From: Bolinopsis microptera
Lineage: Eukaryota; Ctenophora; Tentaculata; Lobata; Bolinopsidae
DNA length: 64,000 nucleotides
Assembly (NCBI RefSeq): GCF_026151205.1
Contig: NC_087075.1
Location: 10,648,303 to 10,712,302 of the forward strand
Reading direction: 5' to 3'
Below the pieces are notes generated by a model. That model had not been told where the DNA came from and searched no databases. It worked only from the letters and a program-made list of their open reading frames with translations. This document shows, in pieces, positions 39,172 through 49,836 of the stretch. A program made the position numbers and the translations under genes. Position 1 is the stretch's first letter. The number at the start of each line of letters is the position of its first letter.

Positions 39172-40387
39172 TTGTATAGGACCAAGATTTAAGAACGAAG
39201 ATAAATGCTACACATTATTATCAATGATAAGAATAATAATTATAAGTAAAACTGGTGATAGGTGAATCACGCGACTCTTTTTTGTAAAATCAAATCTTAG
39301 CTAGGATATTAATCGTCATTTTATTAGGAAGATATGTTATTAGAAAGATAAAAGGGTAAACCACAGTAATCGATACGCGTATTGGTGGTGTAATTTTATT
39401 TCGCAAATAAAATGTGTGCAAATTTGTTCACTGTATTTTTTCAATTTGCCCATGGAACTTACATAATAATATATTTTATAATATTCATGTTATAATTTTG
39501 TTGTTGCTGTTTAACTTTACCTACGCAGTTACATGGAACGATATGATGTTTATATCTTTTATACACACTAGCAGGAAGATTTATAGTATTGAGGTTTTTT
39601 TCGTTCCGGAAAAATATCAAATTCTGAAACATTTTGATTCAGTATAGGTCCTAATATTAATTAATTTCAATTTCCTCAAGATATTGGGTGTGCAAATTGT
39701 ACTTATTTGTAACATCAAACATAGTACCTGTACCTTTCTGTTTATATTGTAATTTGTTTAGGTTAATACGAGATTTAGATATCATTGTGTGCGTTAATCT
39801 TTTAATTAATTTTAAAATAATATGGCGATTTTTATTTTTTTAAATCCTTGCTGTGTTGTCATATGATTTTTCTTTACGATCGCACGATCCACTAATTTAT
39901 CTACGTTCAAGGCAATCAAGGCAGAAAGACACAAAAACAAAATATTATAAAAATTTGTGATCTAAAAAGAAAATATCTAAACTAAAATCACATTTTAACT
40001 CAAATTGCGTGACATAATTATAAGTATAACAGTAACATGTATAATTAGATATGTCTTCAAGTATAAGTGAAACTTGACTTAGGGGCATAATACAAATTAA
40101 AAGGTGGTTATTGAAGTTTTTTTTATAAGGGACATTCAAATATTACAGACGTAATCACTTAAATTGCAAATCAAAGGGAAGGCCGGGATGTTTTAATTAA
40201 TTTCGCTAGTGTAATTTTAACACTATATGTGTGAAACTGATCACGGAGGGGGGAGTTCAAAATTTGACCGAAAATGTATTCCACAATTTGTGATCAATTA
40301 ATGACCCCAATCCTATTAATAGTTATAGTTTCGTTATGTTCATATCATGAGCTCCAAGTACCCACGTGGCTGTTTTTTGACCGTTCC
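39172..40387. other. 3' flank of Ly6 copy A; no further gene
   Basis: AT-rich, with an AATAAA about 235 bp past the stop. A TATGGCG/TTTTTATTTTTT stretch near 39820 resembles 47817 downstream of copy B, so part of the 3' flank was also duplicated. Confidence 0.4.
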
Positions 40388-41285
40388 AACTTGTATCACG
40401 TGGTGACCCCCACGGTGGTGACCCCCCTTCGACGCTACAGGGGGAGCCGCGCACTTCGTGCGCGGCGGGTCATACAACGTATGACAAGTTCCAACTAATC
40501 TATTCGGTAATACTAATCACTATACACTCATCGTCTCACTTTTCAAGTTTACTTTCGTTCCCCTCGCAAAATTATTCTACCAGGATTTTAACGGGTGATA
40601 CTCGTAAAATATCTGTTCCATACAGGACCGTTTAATTGACGATGTCAATTCATGGCAGCTCGGCGCGGCACAGTAACGCATCGCGCTACAAAGGACCGTC
40701 GACGAGTCCAACTCGGCGCGCGTCCTAGTAGGTTACTAGGTTGTAAACCTACAACCAGGATTCTGCTTAGTCTCGCATATATATATGAATATCGCATGTT
40801 AACTCACATCAGCTCGCCGTTTTAGAAAGCTTGCGTCTTTATTAAGTTTAAAAAAGATATTCTCACCCTCTAAGAAACTCCTTGTATCACGTTGCGACCC
40901 CCACGGTCGTTGTAGCGCGATGCACTACTGGGTCGCGCGCGCATCCAATAATGCTTCTCGCAACGTATGCAGATCGGCGAGATGCGAAGGATTGACATCG
41001 TGAATCAACCACGGTCGTTTCACTATGAGTATGGTGACGATACACTACAGGGGAGCGGCGGGTCATACAACGTATGACAAGAAACTCCCGTTTGGAATGA
41101 ACCTTGTTTTTGACGGATGTTACTCGTCTAAATTTCTTGATCGAAGTAGCGCGCGCCGCTTTCTTCTCGAAATGGCCGCTTTCTTCTCGAAATGGCCTCT
41201 TTCTTCTCGAAATGGCCCAATGGCAAGTGCTAGTGCTACGAAATAGCGCGCGCCGAGCCAGACCATTAACAATGGTCAAACCTTA
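40388..41285. repeat. GC-rich mini-hairpin island, locus 2
   Basis: Modules shared with 1.4-3.5 kb occur here rearranged. A GTATCACGTGGTGACC module and GTCATACAACGTATGAC (40471-40487) come first. At 40590-40756 an arm is interrupted by the TTGACGATGTCAATT...GCATCGCGCTACAA module. The inverted TTCACGATGTCAAT module lies at 40905-41004 and GTCATACAACGTATGAC again at about 41062. At 41155-41220, CTTTCTTCTCGAAATGG occurs three times in tandem; one copy of its core is at about 1551. Short frames here are not conserved. Confidence 0.6.
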
Positions 41286-44056
41286 AGTTTATTCTACTTT
41301 ATATTATGTTTCCTTGTGTTTGACCTCTGTTTGAGTGTCAAAAATCTTAAATATGGGTGCTACTTGTGATGAACTCTAGAAGGATGGGATGGTACAAGTA
41401 ATACTCGGTCTGGCCGTCTGGAAGTGGAAGCCCATATGCCATAGAATTCCAGTTCAGAAACTGAGTAAGGAGGTGGCAGGTGCAGCTACTGATGATCAGA
41501 AGCCTCCTAGTCCTTAAAGTTTATTTGGGTTAGAAACGACATTTGGGTCCCTACCCTCGCACATAATTATTTTTAATTTTCTTCTTGTGTTCCACAACTT
41601 TGGTTTCCGTATTTATGATTTAAGAATTAATTTTAGCGTCCCTCTTTGCTCTTTGACGAATATTTATCAGCATTCCGGTTCCCGTAATTGTTCAATGTTC
41701 ACCCTTCTTGGAGCAGTTGACAGTGACACATATATTCTTAGAAGTTGACCAATAGTTTAACATGATCGTCGCATAGACATAACAATCATGTCATGTTAAC
41801 CTGGTGACAAATATTCGTTAAACCAAACAGGATTTACAAATATTTACAAACAAAACACAACACAACTGTTAACAGTTTTGTTTTATTTGTAAATATCTCT
41901 ACTATTTCCTTGTTGCTGTTTGATCATAATTCACCTCTCGTTCGATTATATTGGTATCATGAATATTGTATTGGCCGAAACAACTAGGAACCGACTGTCT
42001 GGGGTTTCGGTTTAGTTGTCAGATCACCGGAAATGCAGCCGGGTATAAATCTATTTTGCCGTTTGCCGTATTTTGCCGGTCAAGAACCGGCTGTTTAGTG
42101 CATTTACAGAAAAGGAAATTTCAAACTACCGGATCTTGCAGGAAATCTTAAATCATAATTAAGCTTTCTATTAAGATACCTGTTGACACACGTGCAACCC
42201 CTTTTCCCGTCCGGCAAATAGGGAGGGGGTGGTTTTGAAATTTCGGACAAATCTGGACAGAGGGAGGGAGGTTTCTGAAAATCCGGAAATTTTGGCAGAA
42301 TTAACGAAAAAGTCCCATTTATTTCAACTCTTTGAGACTAGTTACTCTGTAAGTTTAGATCCCTGTATTTTGAACGAGTACTTAAATGTATTTAAATGTA
42401 ACTGTGCTAAACTTCAAACTTGTTCGACACTAAATGTATTATTGTCTTTTTTAAGTAACTACACATTTTTATTAACCATGAATTTGAGTTGGTTTTATTT
42501 GTACTTTTAAAAGTAGCTGGAAATCCAGACGTCCGGGGGATCGGAGGGGGGGGGGGGCGTGGTCTGAAAATCTGCGATTTTGGCGGACGTCCGGCCTAAG
42601 TAGATGGGCCCTTAGGCCTTACTGCAACAAGTAGACCCATGACTTAAAAGTAGGTTCTTCAGCTCCAGTACAATGCATTACGTAACAAGGTTTGGTCTAA
42701 GAGTAAGTAGTGTTTCCAATATTTCGATAGGAAGCTGTCCATGTCTTTCAAGATAAAATGAAACCGCACCCTTATATCTCGAACTCAGAATACTACTAAT
42801 ATAGAATACCAAACCCATGACGTACGACCAAACCCACCAACGACTTATACATTCAAGGTCTAAATTGTGTTATAGGCTAGTTTTAAAGTTGAAAATCGAA
42901 AAGTTTGAAGTTGCACACGTGGGAACACGCCCAAATTGATTTAAAATAGCTAATATCACTGAAAATTGCTATTTTCACGATTTTTATCAACTTTGGAGTC
43001 CCGTTGTGATCCTAGTTCTTTTTGAAATCTTCTGAAATTTTGCATGCTTATCAAACTATATATACAATACCACTATGCAAAAATTTACGGTGATTCAATA
43101 TTGTATGCGCACGCAACGTCCGCTCAAAGTTTGCACGGGCAAAAGGTGCAGAGAATTTTGCTCATTCGTGATTTCGAATATATTCTATTTCTGCTTTCCC
43201 ACGATATTTAAATGGCATTATATATGAATTTAATGCCAACTTGAATGATTAAAAAGTGCCATATTCAGTCTGTTATCGACAGATATGCATACCTAAAAGA
43301 GTAAAACAAGGAAACGTTTTCAAAGGTAAAATTTCGAAATCGTTCAAAGTACCTCCTTATTAATGAAGTTTCGACTGTGTAAATTATACGAAACTCGAGA
43401 GACTGTGGGATACTGAAGGAAAAGAAGCAGTTCTAACGAGCGCTTCTCAAACACAAGGATATATCTTGTGAACTTGGTTAGTATATATGAAACATTTGAC
43501 ATGGAGTTGTAGAGTGAGTGCGCTCGCTTTTCGAGTTTTCCCATTCATTCACGGCTTACGAATTGTAATAAAGCTTACTGAATGGGAAAAGCGAGCGACC
43601 GATTTCATTCTCGGTATCAATTTGCATTTGCGGACGGTTCCTCAAATTAATATCATTTTCTTTTGTTTGGAAAAGAGAGACACTGGCAGCGGTTCACTCT
43701 ACCCATGACTATGGGTTTTGGTCAAATCATATAAGCGATTCTACCTTTTAGTTTTAGTCTTTTATAACGGCGTACACAGCTTATCTGCATTGATTGTTAG
43801 TGCAATACATGTTGTTAATAATGATTTGTCCTTTCTATTCTGTATTTGCTTGTTGGTTTTAGTTCAGTACATGATAAATCAAATGTCACTTATCGAGAGA
43901 CCGCAATTTGTATTCGAAACTCACACGTGACACGGCCCCATCCGTAAAAAAGTACGCAACTAAACCATTTAGAATAGAAACTGTCCCACCATATTATTAT
44001 TATTAAAACTCTAAGTCTAACGCATTATGATTATCCAGCAAAGAATTTTACCGACA
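41286..44056. other. No supported gene; minor inverted repeats
   Basis: An imperfect inverted repeat lies at 41840-41896 (ATATTTACAAACAAAAC and its inverse). A CCGGA-rich stretch with a G run lies at 42525-42600. The last 100 bp before 44057 are homologous to the upstream region of Ly6 copy A, probably a duplicated promoter. Confidence 0.4.
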
Positions 44057-46879
44057 ATGTTGAGATCCTGTGCCCTTCTCCTCCTCCTTGTCTCTGTCTC
44101 CACCGCCCTGACCTGCTACAAATGTGCGGTATTTGACATAGCTGCAATGACAGAGGAGCAAGGATCTCTTATGGGCACCGTTCTAACACTGCTAGGTAGT
44201 TTTTAAATTTGTTATTTTTTAAAAGTTGGTAATAAGTTGTTTGTTTGTTAGTTCATTAGTTTTTGTAAATTGTTAATTATGCTGAGTAAAACTAAATGTG
44301 TTTCCCGACCTCATTGTATTTGAAAAAATAAAATATACTACGAAATTATGTGATGACTTGTTAAAGTTATCGGATAATTAAACCTGTCTCAAAAACAACT
44401 TGAAACTTGTCTCAATTAAGACTTGTCTCTGATGAAGTGATCAGGTGCGCCGAAGTGTGACTCAACTGAGGATGATGTTACTCAGCAATGTGAAGGTAAC
44501 GAGGATCAGTGCCACAAGATATCTTTCAGGTAGACTAAAAGTAAAATCCTTCTTTAAGCGTTTCCTGTTGCCATTTATTGGTTACCGTTTTGATCGATGA
44601 TCAACAGCTTGAGCATTAAGTTTGTAACAAAATGTAAGCAGTAATTATTAGTAATCATTTTTGGTTGATTGATTCATTAAAGTTAGTTAAAGTTCTGTTT
44701 ATCACAGTTCTAAGCTCGGAGGAGATGAAGCCCATGATGGTTATCTCCTACAGTGTGGCCAGTCTTCATCAATCGAAAGTTTATGTCCAACTTATACGGG
44801 AATTGCTAGTAAGTGAAAGAAGTTGCTTGTCTTATAAATAACTAGCTTGTTGGACTTGACATCATTTCTATTTCTAATGGGAATCCAATCCGGCATACAT
44901 TGTACATTATATAGATTTACAGTCGAGTTGGTCTCCCATTGAATCGCTAGCCCAAATTATTAAAAAATTCTCGGGAAAAGGCCCTGAGGGTGTGAAAGTA
45001 ATCTGGTTCGGTGTATTTTTGGACGCTGATTTCGAATCACCCCCGGTCCCCATGACGTAGGGTAAAAATGCTTCCCTAGAGAGTTGTGGGCAAAAAACTA
45101 TTTTGGTCACGTGACAGGCTAGTAAAACACGAATTCGATTACTTAGGGCTCGGTTTAGGGTTATGGATAGCTTCGGGGTTATGGTTAGGATAAGAGTTTA
45201 TTTAAAACCGTTTTAATAAAACAAATATTTAATAAAACAAATATTTATTTTTACGGCACAATCAAACAATATCAATAATAAATAAATCAGGGGAGGTTTG
45301 AAGAGGTTTCAAGTGCCGAAGGCCACTGCTTATCTTTAGGATTTGAGAGTGACCTGTGCTTGAAACCCCCTCAACCATCCACTACGTCAATAAACTCATT
45401 ATACAAATATAGAAAAATATAATTATCTAAGCTAAAATTGCTTATTGGTCTAGTTTGGTGACATAGGAGAGCCCAGTTGAGTTTTAGTTTAGGTTTATGT
45501 TTTAAATCATAGTTTGAAAGGTTAGCCATGTTTCATGGCAGAGAGAGATATCATGTGTGCAGAGCCGTACCGGATGTAGAATTTGAGATATAATATAGAT
45601 TAGTTACCATATATTAGGGTCACCTCGATTTTGGAGGGATAGCAAGTGCTTTTTAAGGTTAGATTTAATAATACCTGACGAGGCTGATAAGTCTGAAATT
45701 TTGGAAGAACCCGGGATTATTATCCCATCTTCATTAGCATCACATATTTCGAATACATAGGGGATGAGATCATTCCAAATTTTCGTAGAGGTGTACAAAA
45801 AGTTCTGTTGGGAGATATCTAACCTCAGTAATGGGACAATCAGACGAAGTTTTTCATTTCTAGGACAGAACTTGAAAAGATCTTTAATCGACTGGGGGAC
45901 ATCAAATTTAAGAATTTTGAATAGTTCCATAAATGTATGGTACATGTGCAGATTCTCCAGGTTGATAATTTTCTGCTCAGTGAATAGCGGTTTAGTGTGT
46001 TCAAGACAGTAGTTCTTGCTAGCCATATGTTCGTTATAAGTTCTTGAACGTGCACAGCTTAACCTAGGTTAAGTAGTATTCTTTATGATCAAAATTAGGA
46101 ATGTTACCAAATAGCAGTCTTATACATCGTTTTTGAATTGCAAAGATTTTATTCAGCTTATATTTAGGGATCCCACCCCAGCAACTTATACAATAGCTAA
46201 GATGTGACATAAAAAGAGCATTGTATAGTTTCAAATATTCAGATTTGGGAATGAATTTGCAAATTCTCTTAATCGATACAATACTGGAGTTCAGCTTTAA
46301 AGATAAATGATTAAGATGTGGTTCCCAACATAGCTGTTCGTCTATTATCACCCCAAGAAACTTTGTACATTGAACTTTTTCTAGCTTTTTGCCATCTATT
46401 GAAATCGTTAGATTCCTGTTAAAGGGCCGTGTTCTGGCACAGGTCTGTGTTGCTCTTGACAAACCTGGCTGAAAATGCATATAACAACTTTTCCCTGCAA
46501 AAGTTAGGCTATTATGTTCATAAACATATGAATAGAGATTCGGCGGAATGACAGGCTGAGTAAGTTTTGTTCGGCTGCAAAACCGTAAAAACCAAAGTCA
46601 CGTGATAATTCAATTGGGCGAGCGAATTAGTAAGAGCCGTCTTTAACACAACAAAACAATCACTTTATACAGTTTATAGCTACTTCAATTTGATAAACTG
46701 AGATTCGTTGCTTATACCAATCCCCGATTTTTACACCCGGTATTTATTTCAGTTAGTCATGTCACATGACCATCGGTTTTACAAGAATTATGAGCCAATC
46801 TAATGAAATATCCGCAGGTCTGATGGGATTTGTTATTGATGAGTGTACAACTACTACAATTTCAGCAACTGCTTCATAA
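44057..46879 (+). CDS. Ly6/uPAR-type protein, copy B, lacking the GPI tail
   Basis: Paralogue of the gene at 37430-39171. Exons 44057-44195, 44445-44529, 44708-44808 and 46818-46879 have the same lengths and phases as copy A except the last. The product is 128 residues: the same signal peptide, TCYKC start and GAPKC segment. Exon 3 is almost identical to copy A, with one visible difference giving Ile for Met. The last exon ends early (FVIDECTTTTISATAS), losing two cysteines and the hydrophobic anchor tail. It may be a secreted form or a decaying copy. A LINE fragment has inserted into its last intron. AATAAA lies near 46926. Confidence 0.65.
45604..46490 (-). pseudogene. 3' part of a LINE reverse transcriptase, frameshifted
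   Basis: A non-LTR reverse transcriptase copies RNA at the genomic target. The upstream frame (46064-46480) has KVQCTKFLGVIIDEQLCWEP, then LYNALFMSHLSYCISCWGG and IQKRCIRLLFG. These match the thumb and connector region after the catalytic palm in CR1-like and Jockey-like elements. A frameshift near 46030-46060 leads into 45604-46026, which ends ...LLSLQNRGDPNIW and stops. The catalytic YADD part and endonuclease are absent, so the copy is 5' truncated near 46490. It lies antisense in the last intron of Ly6 copy B. Confidence 0.75.
46507..46560 (+). repeat. Interspersed repeat R1, copy 3
   Basis: It contains TATGTTCATAAACATATG and GGCGGAATGACAGGCTGAG, matching 3283-3372 and the inverse at 893-990. 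It starts about 15 bp beyond the truncated 5' end of the LINE fragment. Confidence 0.45.
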
Positions 46880-46976
46880 TTCAATTCGATTATAATTCAA
46901 TATTAAGTAATTTGTTTCCAGAAATGGAATAAATTTTTCTTGAAGAGATTAATTTTAAAAAATATTGCATAAATTT

Positions 46977-47746
46977 GGGGTCGTTCACATATTAAGTAAT
47001 CACTTTTTGGACAATTTTTACCCCCCCCCCCCCCTCCTCCATAATCAGTTTTACACATAGCTATTGTGTCAAAATTACACAAGCGTGATCATTTGGAAAT
47101 CCCCCCTCCCCCTCGGCTGATTACGTAATATCGTCACCTACAAATAGAAAGGGCCTATGTCGACACAGGCCCTTTTAAAAAACTATACCAGCACGAAAAT
47201 CTGTGGAACCATACCTACCATATCCCCAAATACAAAGTCAATTGGGTGAAAATTGAATATCCTTAATTTGTTAAAAGGGCCTATATATTAACATAGTCCT
47301 TTTTCAATAAACTGAACTGCTACTGATATTGATAAAATAAAAGGGCACATGTCGACATAGGCCCTAACAAATTGTTGGAATGTGATGCTCAAAGAAATAA
47401 ATTTGAAAGTTAAAAGGACCTATGTACACATACGCCCTGTACAGTGTACCGATGCTCACATGTAAGATGTTTCAATTAATTAAGAGGGGCCTATGTAATT
47501 GTATCGAATGTTGTTTTAAGTAAGCCTATGTCAAAATTAAATCAATTACCCCAATTAATCGAAAAGCTTCAGGAACATTTTCAGAGTGTAGGCCAGTCAT
47601 TCTTTCCATTTAGGATACATAGAAATCAAATTCAAATGCCTATCCTAAAATTAATTTCCATAAATAGGTTTTTATGCATTATCTCAAAACGACTTTTTTC
47701 GACATAAGCCCTTTCTATTTGTAGGTGACAATATGTGAACGACCCC
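46977..47746. mobile_element. Harbinger-like MITE (outer element)
   Basis: The left end is GGGGTCGTTCACATATTAAG; the right end is AATATGTGAACGACCCC. TTT flanks both ends as a possible 3-bp duplication. The left 150 bp, including the poly-C run, are homologous to 37065-37330. The rest is interrupted by a second element at 47132-47730. Confidence 0.75.
47132..47730. mobile_element. 599-bp palindrome-rich TIR element nested in the MITE
   Basis: TIRs are GTCACCTACAAATAGAAAGG plus GCCTATGTCGA and the inverse. ATAT is duplicated at both edges (47128-47131 and 47731-47734). Removing the insert restores ATTACGTAATATGTGAAC, the expected MITE end. At least four internal palindromes of the form GGGCCTATGTCGACATAGGCCC (47149, 47272, 47340, 47415) are rebuilt from the inner TIR. 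No transposase frame. Confidence 0.8.
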
Positions 47747-49836
47747 TTTGTAAAATGTTACGAGATTTTGGTATCATTGCATGTGTGCGTTTATCGTTCA
47801 ATAAATTAAAAATAATACGGAGTTTTTTCTTTTTTAATTCTTCATGTCTGTGTTGAAATACGACTTTCCTTTACAATCGCACGGTCTACTCATTTTTCTC
47901 ATTTCTAGGTTAAAGGCACCCACTACGAGCCGCACGTAGAGCAAAATGTTCACCTTGAGTATGGGAAGGTTTAATGCATATTTTCAAATAGTTCATTACT
48001 ACTTAAGGCGTGATTCATTACATTTACAGCCAAAATAATCTTGTAGCACATTCCTGAGACTCGGAATGTTGACTTGAAAACAGTTTTTATTCTCTGCTCT
48101 TCGTACCAGCCTCACAGTTCTGTTAAACATGTTGCTACACGTTAATGTATAGTGCATACGGATACCTCTGTCGGCCGGCGCGCGAAAAGGGGTTGCAACG
48201 TGTTTCAAGTTAAACACTACCGAGTGCCTCGGTCGACAGAACTGGAGGTCCCACTGTACTGCCGCGGATCTTATCCGGCTGATAAATGATAATCCTATAG
48301 GTCTACTCCAAACTAAGCTCCATTCATTCGAAATCTTTACTGTAGTCTGTAGTAGACATGTTCAGAAAAGAAACAACATTTTCAATAAAACTCCGAGAAA
48401 ATTGTGCATTTAAACAATAATAGCGATTATTAATTAGTGTTAAATCCTAATTAATTAATTAATTGGGATCGAGCGGTATAATTGCTCATTTTAAAAACAT
48501 TTACAAAAGTCATTCACTTTCATTTCACAATCTCTCAAATATCTTCATCTGTAAATCTAAAAAGTGACTATCACGCCCGATTTAAATTAAATAATGTGCC
48601 TTCTGACCGATAATATAAATAAGGCCCACGTACCTGGCATGCCAGACCCCTAACTGTGCACGCCTCCTTCCCATGAATACACTTCTTTAATTGTCAGTGT
48701 ATAGTGAGCGAAAAGATCAGCAAGTGATCTTTCAACTTTGTCTATACACCCGGATACTGGTGGAGGCGTGAGCCATGTATTATTTGCTACAGAATATCTC
48801 TTTAATATTAATTATGAAGTATTTCAGGACATATTCTGTTTCAGAATCATAATTTCTAACATTCTGCATTTTGAACGGTAGATGGCATGTTTTATCGATG
48901 TTTAAATTGTAAATTTTATTTATCTTTCTCAAAAATATGGCTCAACCCACCATCAGTCTATTAATCAAGTCTACTTTTCTCATTTTATAACTATATTATG
49001 TATTCTCTAATTTTATATTCGTACTTTCTAAATCGACCAGTGCAAGTATTTTTTACCGTGATACTAATACTAATAGTGATACCAAAAATCATCCCTCTCA
49101 CTCTTAAACGTATTCTGTAGATCAAATTTTCTATGTGTACTTGCTCGATCGGAAAGTGCACGAAATTATTAATCGTGATACTACCAAAAATTCTCTGAAG
49201 AAAACATTAATTAAATCAAACTACTTCGAAATATCTTGACTGATAAAATTGTCATATCCATTAATTCATTAAAAAAATCATCAAATAGGCTTGCAGTTTA
49301 ACCTACGTCTCTTAAATAAAGTTCATCGTTAGACATAATCAATAATCCGCGAACAAATTGACACGTGTTCTCTAAAGAATCTTCTCTTCTAACATTCTCA
49401 CAACAAATCAGCTGATATTATCCATAGTTTCTTGTCCTGTCTTGATACTCAGACATCTTTGTTATTTATCACGTGATTCGTTGCTATAGAGTCACGTGAT
49501 GCGTTGCTATGGAGTCACGTGATGCGCGCAGCGGCGTTTCACGTGGGGGGGGGGGGGGCTTCATTTGTCACGTGGGCACGCTGTTCATACAAAGGACTGA
49601 TGATATCGTGTTTGAAACTGTTTTCTTGTTCGACAGAACTGAAGAAAAATTAAATAAATATCAAAGAAAGAGAATTGTTACGCTACTCTAATCACAGAAA
49701 GCAGAATCATCTTATTGTTGACTGATTGAAGCAGAACTAACTTGATCATTCAGTATTGTGGGCTGAATATAGTGAAATATACATTCAACATCCCATGATA
49801 TAATTACGAAAAGTAATAATAATATAACATATTAAA
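47747..49836. other. Intergenic; CACGTG cluster at 49465-49575
   Basis: No gene is supported. Between 49465 and 49575 five CACGTG sites occur, three of them in a GAGTCACGTGATGCGTTGCTAT-like repeat, beside a run of 12 G. This lies just past the 3' end of the kinase gene. Confidence 0.45.
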
